64,000 nt of DNA. Origin: Triplophysa rosa (Eukaryota > Chordata > Actinopteri > Cypriniformes > Nemacheilidae). Both the position numbers and the translations under genes were made by a program. The DNA is taken from assembly GCF_024868665.1 (NCBI RefSeq), contig NC_079898.1, positions 747,437-811,436 on the forward strand, given 5' to 3'. The notes beneath the pieces were generated by a model, which searched no databases, was not told where the DNA came from, and saw only the letters and a list, made by a program, of their open reading frames with translations. Positions 44,203-54,779 of this stretch are shown one piece after another; the first letter of the stretch is position 1, and each line of letters begins with the position of its first letter.

Positions 44203-44372
44203 TTTTAGATTTAGATTTAGATTCAATTTATTGTCATTGCACATATACAAGTACAAGGCAACGAAATGTGACCTCTGCATTTAACCCATCCAGAGAGTAG
44301 TGAACACACGCACAGCAAGTGGTGAACACACGTACCCCCGGAGCAGTGGGCAGCTATCACTGCAGCGCCCTT
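44203..44372. mobile_element. Short interspersed repeat inserted in the L1 relic
   Basis: Starts with TTTAGATTTAGATTTAGATT units, then AATTTATTGTCATTGCACAT, GGCAACGAAATG and AGCAGTGGGCAGCTATC. This is a fish repeat tail type I have seen as a SINE/LINE 3' end. It breaks the L1 frame between the WLQRDL and zinc-tail segments. Confidence 0.5.
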
Positions 44373-45517
44373 TTGATGTATTCGGTCTTGTTTTTCCAAA
44401 TAAATTTGAATAGAACAGAGTCAATTGCATATATTGTTTTAGAGTCAATATATAATGATAGGGCCGGGTAAACCATTCTTGATATTCCTTCAGCCTTTGA
44501 CAGCAATGTGCTTCCTTGTATAGTTAAGTCCCTTTGAAGCCAAACATTGAATATATGCTTTGTTTTTTGTAACTTAAGTGTAAAGTTGTCCTCCAGTCTT
44601 TCCTTTGCCGATTTATTAATTGTCATTCCAAGATATTTCACAGATTATTTGACATAAATTCCGTTGATACGGGTTTTGTTGGAATCATGTACAGGTTATT
44701 TCACTCTTGTCTGTGTTAAGAAGGAGTCCTGAAGCTTTTGAAAAGAGATCTAGACCTTCAGAACATTCAAGACCTGTTTTTCATCTTAAAGAAAAATACA
44801 TGTGTCATCTGCTAGTTGAGAAATTAAAATGGAATTGTCACCAATGTTTATACCTTCAACGCTGATACAATTTACCGTATAAAGATTCAATAACTCTGCT
44901 GCAATCCAGAACATAAAGGGTGAAATTGGGCAACACTGTCGAATACCTCTGCTAAGAGTAAAACTTCTATGTTCCTTCCGCTAAAGAAACACTGCTGTTT
45001 ATATCCTTGTATATAGTTTTTACCATCTTTTGAAATTTTAATCCAAAACCAAATTTGTCTAAAGCTGTATAGATAAAATCATACCCAATCAAGTCAAACG
45101 CCTTGTAGAAATCTATGAATAAAATGAGGGCACATTTTTCAATGAGATCAGAATAGTCCAATATATCTAAAACAAGTCGAACATTATTTGAGATATGCCT
45201 CCCTTTCATAAAACCTGATTGGGTAATTGAGATAATTTTTTCCAGACAAGGTTTTAATCTTTTTGCAAATGCAGAGGTTAACAGTTTATAATCTGAATTT
45301 AATAAAGTGATGGGGTGCCAGTTTTCAATATAGGCCTAGTTAATATTTTTATTTGGTTTAGGCAAAAGTGTAATAGACTCTACTAATTCTCCAGAATTGA
45401 GGCATTCTTCAAAAACAGATAATATTAATTCTCTAAGATCCTTCCAAAATGTTCTATAAAACTCAAATGGCAGGCCATCAGGACCAGCAATTTTATTTAA
45501 GGGAGTTTTGGATAAAA

Positions 45518-45945
45518 TGTGACCCTGGATGACAAAACCAATCTTAAGGGTCAATTTTTCGAAATTGAGATTTTTACATCATCTCAAAGCTGAAGAAATA
45601 AGCTTTCTATTGATATATGGTTTGTTAGGATAGGACACTATGTGGCGGAACAACAACTATTTACAAAGCTGGAATCTGAGGGTGCAAAAAATCAAAATAT
45701 TGAGAAAATCGCTTTTGAAGTTGTTAATCTGAGGCACTGTAGCAGGCCATCCACTCACAAAAATAAAGTTTTTATACATATACAGTAGGAAATGTATAAA
45801 ATATCTTCATGGAACATGATCTTTACTTAATATCCTAATGATTTTTGGCAAAAAGAAACATCGTAAATTTTTACCCATGTGTTTTTGCCGATTACTAAAA
45901 ATGTTCCTGTGCTACTTAAGACTGGTTTTGTTGTCCAGGGTCACA
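45518..45945. mobile_element. Non-autonomous DNA element, 428 bp, inserted in the L1 relic
   Basis: Ends TGTGACCCTGGATGACAAAA and TTTTGTTGTCCAGGGTCACA are inverted repeats, extended by CTTAAG near both ends. I recognise the family as abundant in zebrafish-type genomes. A truncated relative lies at 56905-57010. Confidence 0.8.
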
Positions 45946-46785
45946 AATATGAAGTTTTCACAACTGTTTGAGTGCTGCAAAGACAGTTTAGGTATGAACT
46001 GATCAACTTTATTATAAAACAAATCACACCATTTAGTATTAACAGATGAGGTATAGAGATTTTGATAGAAGGTTGAAATATATGCATTTATAGTTTTGCT
46101 ATGAGTGGTAAGAATGTTGTTTATATACAGGTTTTGTATTTTATTTGAACGAGCACGATGTTTTTCCAAATTAAAAAAGTAATTGGAATTTTTTCACCTT
46201 GTTCGAGCCATTTTACTCTGGATCTTATAAAAGCTCCTTTTGCTTTTTCTGTACATAAATTGTCCAGATTCTCTTGCAAAGTGTGTAGATTTTTCATTTC
46301 ACTTTCATTAAGATGTGGTTTCCTGAGGAGAGCATTTATTTTGCCTAATGTATCCTTTCGAATTTGTATTTTCTTTTTAGCTTGTTCTTTCCCATATTTA
46401 ATTGAAAAACTTCTACACTCATTTTTTAAGGATGTTGACATATCTTTCATATCTTTGTATTTTTTTTATAAAATCTTGTATTGCATTATTGTATGAATAT
46501 TGGTCTAAAAAAGAACAGTTCAACTTACAATAGCCTGAATTTACATTTTTTATATTTCTATCATTCAAAGGGATTAAAGAAATTGTCTGTTAACCAGAAT
46601 GGTCTGTTATGTCTTCAGGAGGTAATCACCATGTCCCAAAAACGTCCAATGTTACGTCGTCATGACGAATAGGGGAATCAAAAAGTTACTCGCTGGAACG
46701 TTATTATGGTACGTCGTGGAAACGAATGTGGTCCGGTCCAGGTACGTCGTCACAACGTAACTGTGTTAGCTGGGTTAGGCCTAAC

Positions 46786-47194
46786 TGTCACAAATATATC
46801 TGATCCTACTTCGCATCACCAGAGATCTTCATCTCTGGAGTTTTAATGGACTTCATATCCCATAATGCATTCCCATAAACCGATTACGGTAGCACCTGTT
46901 CCTCATTCCACAGACTATATAATCTGGACTCACCTATACCTGGTTGTAAAGTCTTGTTTGTTTCTGCCTACATTTCTGAGCTTTTATATCTGGATTGTTT
47001 ATCAGTGTTTGACCTTGTTACCCATTTGTATTTACGATTGTTTGCTGCCTGTCTTGACCATCTGCCTGTTCCTGTTTACGATTTCTGCCTTGCCTTGGAT
47101 ATACCTGTTTGCCTGTGTTTGACCTCATCTGTATTGACGCTGCATATTCTAATAAACTGAACACGGATCCACAACCGTCCAGCTCTGGGTTACA
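46786..47194 (+). mobile_element. Solo LTR, 409 bp, perfect 5-bp duplication
   Basis: Runs TGTCACAAAT to TGGGTTACA and is flanked by CTAAC on both sides (46781-46785, 47195-47199). Contains a TATA-like ACTATATAATC and a late AATAAA at about 47150. Left by recombination between two LTRs. Gypsy/BEL class not decided. Confidence 0.85.
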
Positions 47195-47229
47195 CTAACG
47201 TTAGCAGCTGTCAATGACGAGTATGCCAG

Positions 47230-47823
47230 TGTCACGTCGGATGGAGGACAGAACCCAAACGCAGGCAGCTTGACAGGTTAAACAAAGAAGACTTTAATAA
47301 GACAGAAATAAAAACCGACGATGGGGAAAACAGTACAAAACAAAACAAGGAATCAAACTAAAATACTTCCCGAACGGGGAATAAAGTAAACACAAAGAAT
47401 AATTCAAATAATAAATCCAAACATGAAAGGAGTCCTGGGGGAAACACGTAATCCACACAATACGACCGGGGAAGCACAGATGAGTAGTCAACGACACAAA
47501 CAATGAACATCACAAACACAATGAACCGACACAGGACTGGGAATAAACTGGATTTATAAAGGGGAAAACTAATGAAGGATAATAGGACAGGGATGGTGAC
47601 GGGCAGGTGACAAGACTTAGATGATTGGGACAGGTGAGGGAGATGAAACACTAACGGAGAAACAAGGGGGTGGAGTTAAACGAAAGACAGGAGGACACGC
47701 GGCGAAATGTCAAAACAAACCGCCACGTGTCTCCACACAAGACGAAACACACAAGACATGGTACTATTACGACCCTGTCCACAAGGCACGAAAACTCAGG
47801 ACAGGAAGGACAGGATCCTTACA
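47230..47823 (-). mobile_element. Solo LTR, 594 bp, antisense, perfect 5-bp duplication
   Basis: Flanked by GCCAG (47225-47229, 47824-47828). On the minus strand it runs TGTAAGGATCCTGTCC to CGACGTGACA, with TTTATAAATCC as a promoter box and ATTAAAG as a poly(A) signal. It resembles the family 1 LTR-like copies in layout (CCCCATCG near the end) but is a distinct family. Confidence 0.85.
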
Positions 47824-48049
47824 GCCAGAGCACAGTCTGTACAGTTTAAAGGTGTGCTGATGATGAACAGAAGTAGTATAATCTCATATTCAGTTTGATT
47901 TTTATTAAATAATTAAACTGTGCTCTGAATTCAGTTATAGTTATATTTACAAAGTCTTGGAGTTGTCTATTATGGAATTCCAAACCTGACTTAATTAAAA
48001 ATAAATAAATACAAACATAAATCCATGAAGAAATGTAAAAAAGCAAAAA

Positions 48050-48240
48050 TAAATGAGTATTTATTCTTTTATTTCCTTATTTATGTGTAATTATATATTT
48101 TTTCACTTATTTATTTATACATTTATTTATTTCCACTTTTATTTATTTCCACATTTATTCATGTATATATGTATTTATTCCTACATTTATTTATTTTCAC
48201 GTTTATTTATTCCTACATTTATTTATTTATGTATTTCTTT
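48050..48240. repeat. AT-rich (TTTA)n low-complexity tract
   Basis: Irregular TTTATT units with CCACA/CCTACA punctuations; no gene. Confidence 0.85.
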
Positions 48241-48249
48241 GTCTGTATG

Positions 48250-48994
48250 TTAATGAGTGGGGGCGTGTTTCACCTCAGACATTAGCAATCGATCTCAGAG
48301 CGGCGGTGCTGAAGCTTTAAAGCCACAGGGACACCTTGTGGTGTGACCAAACGAAACGAGGTTGACGAAGTTGCATAGAGAAGGCAATCTAGTCATTTAA
48401 TATCACCCTAACTGTATGTAGATAGGGTTACCACACATAGCCTACATACTCTTTATTAGGGACATTGCGTAAAACATTATTCGGTCGAGATTTCTAAAAT
48501 GTCTTTGCACACATGAACAGAAACTGCACAACAACAGGTCTGCTATGAGACACTTGGAAGAATACACTTGGACATGGAAGCGCGTGAAATTATCCACTAG
48601 TGATCACATTTAATGTAATGCGCTGGATGGAGCTGATAAGAGCTTGAGTTGTTTGTCGATGAGACTCTGCACAAACCAGCTCAGAACGCCGAGAGAAACC
48701 AGCGCATTTCACTGAAGTCTACCAAGCATTATGATCAATGCGTTTAAACGCGTCTGCAAATACAGTTTACATTCGCGTTTCCTAACTTTGCAATGCATAA
48801 ACATAAATTATAACGCATATTTCATAGATGCTGCTCTTAGATACTAAGAGTTTAATGAAAAGTCATCAATTGGATTTAGGGATCCGGGATTAAATCAAAC
48901 CAAAGTGCATGCTCATGTAAACGCAGTGAGACACGCATCTCACGCCATCGATACGTGCCTATCATGCCCATTCAAACAGCACCGTTAGGTAGCC
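48250..48994. other. Intergenic sequence without recognised feature
   Basis: No coding similarity and no terminal repeats were seen. Confidence 0.45.
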
Positions 48995-49146
48995 TACAGG
49001 TACATCAAAAAATTAGAATATCATGAAAAAGGTTAATATTTTTTGTCACTCATTTCAGAAAGTGAAACCCATATATTATATAGATTCATTACACATAGAG
49101 TGAATTTATTTCTTGAAATTTTGATGATTATGGTTACAGATAATAA
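48995..49146 (-). mobile_element. Tc1-like transposon relic, outer end (split by DIRS copy C)
   Basis: Begins with ACATCAAAAAATTAGAATAT, the terminal sequence of a fish Tc1-like family, and continues to GATAATAAAAC, where the DIRS copy interrupts it. The rest resumes at 53296. Confidence 0.7.
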
Positions 49147-49438
49147 AACGTCTCGGTTACGTTTGTAACCTCGGTTCCCTGATGGAGGGAACGAGACGTT
49201 GTGTCGAACCGACAGATGGGGTTCGTCCTTGAGAACCAATCGCTTCCGACTCTTAGAAAAGGCCAATGAAAATTGGCAAATGAAATGTATAGAGGCATGC
49301 CTCATTCATTCACCTTAGTTCTGAGGAGCCTGAGACCTCTCACGACTGCTGCAGTGGACAGCACGTGTTGTGGCAAGAGGACACAACGTCTCGTTCCCTC
49401 CATCAGGGAACCGAGGTTACAAACGTAACCGAGACGTT
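49147..49438. mobile_element. 292-bp mini-element with perfect 56-bp inverted arms
   Basis: The arms 49147-49202 and 49383-49438 are exact reverse complements beginning AACGTCTCGGTTACGTTTGT. The centre carries the DIRS terminal motif GTTGTGTCGAACCGACAG, the AAAATTGGCAAATGAAAT leader piece and a CATTCATTCACCTT piece, so it is a collapsed DIRS end. Confidence 0.85.
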
Positions 49439-50109
49439 CCCTTTCTGTCGGTCTCTCGACGTTGTGTCGAACCGACAGATGGGGTTCCAATGGAAAACGC
49501 CAAACACGTGCCCTGTCACAATCTCAACGAAGCGACGGTGACGGCCTGGGCGTGTCAGCCGTGAACGCTACCGCGAAATTGTAACCTACCAGTGGGTAGG
49601 TAGGGGGTCCCAGAGCTTTCTTGAAAGGTGGGAAGGCCCCTACCTTCGGCCTCACAGGCGGCGGCCTTGTTTCTCTAACAGCGAGAAGCCGCCCGGAACC
49701 GTAAGGCACTGGGTAAGCGCTACTTCCTCAAGTGGGGGATGCGCTACAGAGACCACTTCCTACCGCAGGGAGGAGAATAGTGGAGATACCAACATGGTCT
49801 CACCGATAGGGAAGAACTCATGGGAAGAAAGTGCGGACTGAAGGAGTTAACCGCGAGGTGGAGGTCCACCTAAGGAGGTCATGGGTTACCAAGGTGGGAA
49901 CCAGCATGAGGATACATCAGACGGAACCGCCCTGCTGGGGGGTTGCAACGTCTGGTAGCACTAGGTCCGGTTAGAGCTATGTTGCGAATAACTCCGGTGA
50001 TACCCGGCCTAAGGGGCAGGGCTGCTCTGCCCAGCCCGCCCACAGGAGGTGCTTCTAGTGATGGATGGAGTGCCTGTTCTTCACCCAGTGGGGGAAGAAG
50101 GGAGGCTAG

Positions 50110-50901
50110 TTAGTACGCTGACCCCCTTAGGAGAAAGGGGGGGAAGGTACTGTCAGGCGTACACCCTACCGGTCGCCGTCTTGCCTGATGCCCGCAAGAC
50201 TCAGCGACCGGTTTTACGCGGAGGCTGTAGGACCTCGCGAAGGTGATGGGTGTAGCCCAACCCGCAGCTCTGCAGATGTCTGCCAGAGAGGCGCCTCGAG
50301 CCAGTGCCCACGAGGAGGCTGTACTCCGTGTGGAGAGAGCTCTCACCCAGTGGGCGTAGGCGATCTTAGGACAGGTACGCCATCGACGGCCCATGATCCA
50401 GTGCCCAATCTCTGTTTGAGACAGCCCTCCCTGTCTGATCTCCAAAACAGACAAAGAGCTGCTCAGAGCTTCTGGGCTCTGCGTGCGGTCCAAGCAGAGG
50501 CGCAATGCGCGTACTGGACACAACACGGATGGGGTTGGGTCTTCCTCCCCGGTGGGGAGCGCCTGTAAGTTCACCACCTGGTGTCTCGGGGGAGTGGTGG
50601 GAACTTTGGGCACGTAGCCGGGCCGGGGTCTCAGGATAGCGTGAGAATAACCGGGCCCGAGTTCTAGGCAATCTGTGGACACGGAGAATGCTTGTAGGTC
50701 CGCTACCCTCTTGAGCGTCCTCCCGAGAGCCGTCTTCATCGTGAAGTGAGAAAGAGCGGCATCTCCGAGGGGCTCCAGGACCGCATCAAGGTCGTAAGAG
50801 GGTACGGAGCGGGGTGATGTCCTTCCCGCGCCCCTAGGAACCAAATGATCAGGTTGTGCTGTCCTAGAGACTACCAGCAACTGGGTCGTGATGAGCGGCA
50901 A
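50110..50901 (-). pseudogene. DIRS tyrosine recombinase relic (263 codons open)
   Basis: Reads TLKRVADLQAFSVSTDCLEL (first catalytic-Arg region), VLCPVRALRLCLDRTQ, SQTEIGHWIMG, ALSTRSTASSWALARG and ICRAAGWATPITFARSYSLR. These match the YR domain order of fish DIRS, with the nucleophile Tyr in FARSY. The His-x-x-Arg box reads LSTR, so its His is lost. The middle is frame-disturbed. Confidence 0.7.
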
Positions 50902-51210
50902 CAGCGGCTACATACACGTTCAGTGTGGAAGGGGAGAGATTATTCTCGAGTCTCTGGAGAGGACCGCACCCACTTGATCAAGCAACTCTGCGGGTCTTCT
51001 CTCGAGAAGAGCACGCGAGGGTGATGAGTACACTTGATGCTCCTCTTCCTTCCCTGAGGCTAGGGGTACGTTCTGCTTCATCGACCTCCCGGGGGTGGTT
51101 TGATGGCTGGCAGTACGGATCCCTCGCCGTGGGGGGGGACCCCCGGGGAGGAGATCGGCTCTGCAGTTTTACCTGTCTGGCGAAGATGTAGCACAACGCA
51201 CCATCGAATG

Positions 51211-51590
51211 AGAGTGCTTGGGCTGATGATTATCCTCGACATTGGGTCTCGCCGCAACGTCGAGTTGCCGAACACCGTCGTGCAGAGGGTGAGAGCGGCT
51301 GTGATAATACCCAGACGATATGTGGCACAAAGCACCGTCGATGAGAGTGCTTAGGCTGCTGATTATCCTCGACATTGGGTCTGCCGCAATCGAGTTGCCG
51401 AACACCGTCGTGTAGAGGGTGAGAGCGGCTGTGATAATACCCAGACGATATGTGGCACAAAGCACCGTCGATTGAGAGTGCTTAGGCTGCTGATTATCCT
51501 CGACATTGGGTCTCGCCGTGACGCAACGTCGAGTTGCCGAACACCGTCGTGTAGAGGGTGAGAGCGGCTGATATAAACGCCCAGAGAGGG
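51211..51590. repeat. Three tandem copies of a ~130-bp unit in DIRS copy C
   Basis: Units start AGAGTGCTTGGGCTG at 51211, 51345 and 51475, each with CCTCGACATTGGGTCT and CCGAACACCGTCGTG. They differ by small indels in the CGCAACGTCGAG part. They occupy the place where RT should lie. Confidence 0.85.
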
Positions 51591-51849
51591 AGAAAAACTT
51601 TAGAAAGGTATTCTCGAACTCCCTGGGGTCTTCCCATGAGGGCCGCATTGGCTTTCGCCGCGGCTGCTGATGGGGTGGTGGTCTCCTCTTCGATGTCTCG
51701 AAGAGGACCAGGGCTGCTGGGAAGCAGACGGTGCACGGGATCTCGGCGCCAGAGGGCGGTCGAGTCGCGGCTGGGGAGGACATACGTGATATCCTCTATC
51801 TGCTCCCTAACTGTCGAACCCGACATATCACCAAACAGCCCCCCCTTGC

Positions 51850-53050
51850 GAGATGGGTGCATCGAGAAAGCGGACTTTCTCAGAGTTACTCACCTGTGCA
51901 AGGTTCAGCCAGAGGTGTCTCTCCTGGACCATAAGTGTGGACATCGCCCGACCCAGGGCCCGCGCGATCACCTTGTTCGCCCGAGAGCGAGGTCGGTGAA
52001 GCGCGGAGTTCCTGCATAAGCGCTGGGTCGGTCTTACCCTCGTGGAGCTCTCTCCGCGCATTGGCCTGCAGGAAGGCCATAGCATGGAGAGAGGGGACAG
52101 CTTGGCCCCAGCAGAAGTAAGCTCTCGACACCTCAGATGCCGAAAAGCCTACGTGCTTTGGACGGGAGTTAGGTCGAGCCCCGGGGGCATCGACGTATCT
52201 CTAGCTGCCCCACCATCGAGGGAAGAAAGGGTGATGGAACTAGTTGACGTGTACGCGCCGAAGGGGGCGTTCCAGGTCGTACTAGGTTCCTCATGCACTT
52301 CCGGGGGAACACGGCACTGAGGGCGAGTGCGGCTTGGAGCCGCTCTCAAGCCCGAAGAACCGTGTATCCAGCCGCGAGCGTTGGGAGAGGCAGTGCGGCG
52401 CACCGCAACCCAAAGCCGGCGGCCCGGGAAAGCATGGCTGACATTTCGACATCCGCTTCTTCCTGATCTCGACCCCCCGAGGGAGGGAGCTTCAAGGAAT
52501 TGTCGGAGTCTGATGCCAGTAAGTCACCCTCCGATGCTGCAACAGACACCTCATCATCACGTACCGTGTCCGATACGTAATTGAGGAATAAGACGGCGGA
52601 CCGTCTTATGGGGAATGGTCAGACGAGCAAAGCGAGGTGCGAACGGTCCGCGAGCCAGTGGCTGACGGATTAGCGCTCACAGTAATCCTCATATCACCCT
52701 CGCTGCTCGCCGTAGCGGGCGGCAGGGCCGTAGTCCTGCCGTCACGGAACGGGAAGCAGACAAGGTGGTGGCTGAGTCCCGTGGGAACACAACCACCCGT
52801 GATGCAACGTCTGAATCGTCAGCCGCCCGCAGTGCGGGCAGGACGTATCCACAATATCTGCCCCAGCGTACTGGAAGCAGATATCGTGTCCGTCCCCCTC
52901 CTCGATGAGTGTGTTGCACCCAAGAGAACAGCGGGACATGCCACGCTGGAGAAATTTGCTCTTTTAGAGAAAAAACTCGAACACTTCTGGAACCGCCGAG
53001 ACGCCCAGGGGAAGTCGCTGCAGGAAGGGACAGTCCGCTGCACCACGTCG
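51850..53050 (-). pseudogene. DIRS gag relic, copy C
   Basis: Minus-strand frames give MSRCSLGCNTLIEEGDGHD and SCPHCGRL (Cys/His motif), SVAASEGDLLASDSDNS, LPPSGGRDQEEADVEM, ARALGRAMSTLMVQERHLW and FLDAPISQGGAVW-stop. Several frameshifts. The same terminal AVW stop occurs in copy B. Confidence 0.75.
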
Positions 53051-53295
53051 TAGAGCCGGCAGTCTTGTAGCGAAGTCTGTTGATCACGAGCGAAGGCTCC
53101 GAAGAACAAAAGGTGAATGAATGAGGCATGCCGTCTCCCTTTTATACCCGGATATCCGGGGGCGGAGTCCGGCATGCAAATTTCATTCGCCAATTTTCAT
53201 TGGCCTTTTCTAGAGAAGTCGGAAGCGATTGGTTCTCAAGGACGAACCCCATCTGTCTGTTCGACACAACGTCGAGAGACCGACAGAAAGGGAAC

Positions 53296-53525
53296 CCTAA
53301 ATTCAGTGTCTCAGAAAATTTGAATATTAATAAAGAAAAATAATATTTTAAACAGAAATGTCAGGGTTCTCAAAAGTATGTTTATTTCTATGCACTCAAT
53401 ACTCGGTTGGGCCTCATTTTGCATGAATTACTGCATCAATGCGGCGTGGCATGGAGGCAATCAGCCTGTGGCACTGCTCAGGTGTAATGGGAGCCCAGGT
53501 TGCTTTGATAGCGGCCTTTCCGGAT
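53296..53525 (-). pseudogene. Tc1-like transposase C-terminus relic (other half of the split element)
   Basis: Resumes with CCTAAATTCAGTGTCTCAG. Minus strand 53400-53525 reads AAIKATWAPITPEQCHRLIA and SMPRRIDAVIHAK-stop-GPTE, the C-terminus of a Tc1 transposase with a nonsense change. The copy ends near 53525, so the catalytic core is gone. Confidence 0.8.
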
Positions 53526-54114
53526 AGCGGACTAATTTCTTACGCATCTCACCTCAAGCCTCTTTTGCTAAATAATTCCCAAACGACATTTCAGAGCAAG
53601 TAACGCAGGCTTGAACCCGTTTAGGCAGTTATGAGAGAGATATGCACATTTGCTCTATTTATTTCTTCAACAGCCCTGTGATGTTAGGTTCTGGCAGTGC
53701 CCTAGAAAGCTTGCTGCTGTGTATTTAAAGGCCGTTTACCTCTTCCAAAGATGTATTTTTTACTTTAATCCAGTCATTAAACAAATGTAAGATGTTGTTT
53801 TTGTGTTTTATCTTTAACCTTCTGATTGTTTCATGTCGTTTGCTTTTACCTTTGATATGCTTTTGTTTTTCATCTGAACAGTCCTGTCGCCACATTGTTA
53901 TTGACTTGTCCTGCTGTCCATAAATATGAATAGTTATTTCTCCTCAGACTATGGAAATGACCTGTCATGTTGTTGTTGACTGAAAACTAATGCACACCCA
54001 TAGAAGGTCCGTCAGCCAATCAGAATGAAGCATTCCACATCCCTGTGGTATAAAGAGTGAATATGAACTGCATGTGAATGTGCTCATTGCCCATTGAGTT
54101 TCAAACACAGTTCA
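53526..54114. other. Spacer downstream of the reticulon gene
   Basis: No recognised gene or repeat boundary. Confidence 0.4.
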
Positions 54115-54598
54115 TTTATTATCTTGCAAGCTTTATTAGTGCTCGCAATGCATTTCACAGAATTCAAAACTTTCACTCACAATTCCTCCATCTCATGTCA
54201 GTTTCATATTCATATTAACAGATAAATAGAATTAAATACAAGAGGTTCTTTTAAGTGAAGTAAACATGTTTATCCAGAGATTTTACTGCAGCCAAAACAT
54301 GAAATAAAGCTTTTTTTCCCAACTCTTGAGTCAATCAATCTAAGAGTAAAACCACCGTCAATTTCACTTTCCCTCGTTAAAAAGAAAAAACAAACATTAT
54401 TCAGAAGTGAAGAGATGAGCATTCAGACGTGTCTTTACAAAACCAGAGATGTCAATCTCGAATTACACAAGATCATCATGATTCATTCTGCATTAATCAA
54501 CACTTCACTTCAAAATAATCTGCTCGTGTAAACAAACAAACAAACAAACAAACAGAAATGACTGAAGGGAGGTGAGGAGGAGCCACAATAACATCGCA
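54115..54598 (-). other. Reticulon 3' UTR
   Basis: Untranslated sequence after the TGA, inferred to run to just past an AATAAA on the gene strand at 54132-54137. It contains an (AAAC)n run near 54531-54552. The cleavage site is not determined. Confidence 0.6.
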
Positions 54599-54638
54599 TC
54601 ACTCTAACTTCTTCATTCCAGGAACTTTTGCTTGAATC
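54599..54638 (-). CDS. rtn4: Reticulon last coding exon with stop
   Basis: Completes Lys, then IQAKVPGMKKLE and TGA. The IQAK.PG.K motif is the reticulon C-terminus. Reticulons often end in a dilysine-like ER-retention tail, and KKLE fits that. Confidence 0.93.
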
Positions 54639-54720
54639 CTGCGAAGAAAACCACAAGTGTGCATTACAAACCACAACAACAAACTAATCTCCAACACAAC
54701 TGAAAGTGCGTTTCGCTTAC

Positions 54721-54779
54721 TTCCCCCAGAAATCCTTCATCTGATTCTTCAGCATGGAAATGAATGCATCAATCTGGGC
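54721..54779 (-). CDS. rtn4: Reticulon exon: amphipathic C-terminal segment
   Basis: AQIDAFISMLKNQMKDFWG plus two bases of Lys; 59 bp, the same as the mammalian exon. The acceptor is TCTCTCAG and the donor GTAAGC. Confidence 0.93.

Larger units (their letters stand above)
43100..46480 (-). pseudogene. Decayed L1-like LINE ORF2, antisense
   Basis: Successive minus-strand frames, from 46450 leftwards, read GAFIRSRVKWLEQGEKIPI, INAYISTFYQNLYTS, AGPDGLPFEFYRTFW, LLPKPNKNIN, FMKGRHISNNVRLVLDILDY, CALILFIDFYKAFDLIGY, KYLGMTINKS, WLQRDLTIQGSTLLSKAEGI and a C-terminal HIKILHNFCHCKLFLSMFM with CGDEAESAVHLF. This is the RT and zinc-binding tail of L1/Tx1-type elements. Many stops and frameshifts occur, and two younger repeats interrupt it. 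AT-rich unlike the DIRS copies. Confidence 0.8.
40586..46774. mobile_element. 6.2-kb region bounded by inverted CCCAGCTAACACAG ends
   Basis: The left end CCCAGCTAACACAG is followed by TACGTTCTGACAAC. The right end read inversely gives CCCAGCTAACACAG, then TTACGTTGTGACGAC. That is an inverted repeat of about 28 bp with a few differences. ACGTCGT-type motifs recur near the right end and near 42780-42860. The inside is a nest of other repeats, so either one element was filled by later insertions or two related elements lie in opposite orientation. No target duplication was found. Confidence 0.5.
49147..53295 (-). mobile_element. DIRS-like retroelement copy C, antisense, internally deleted
   Basis: Inverted ends: GTTCCCTTTCTGTCGG at 49436 on the plus strand and its complement ending at 53295. 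From right to left on the minus strand: leader with GGATATCCGG, gag relics (53050-51850), a post-G7 gag tail (51862-51600), tandem repeats, then a tyrosine-recombinase relic (50901-50110) and non-coding DNA. Reverse transcriptase and RNase H are missing. Inverted ends plus gag plus tyrosine recombinase define DIRS. It sits inside a Tc1 relic. Confidence 0.8.

Noticed and set aside
48053..48253. Hydrophobic 66-codon frame
   Set aside because: Translation of a TTTA-rich low-complexity tract.
51211..51590. CRISPR-like array
   Set aside because: The ~130-bp units are directly adjacent with no unique spacers and lie in a eukaryotic retroelement.
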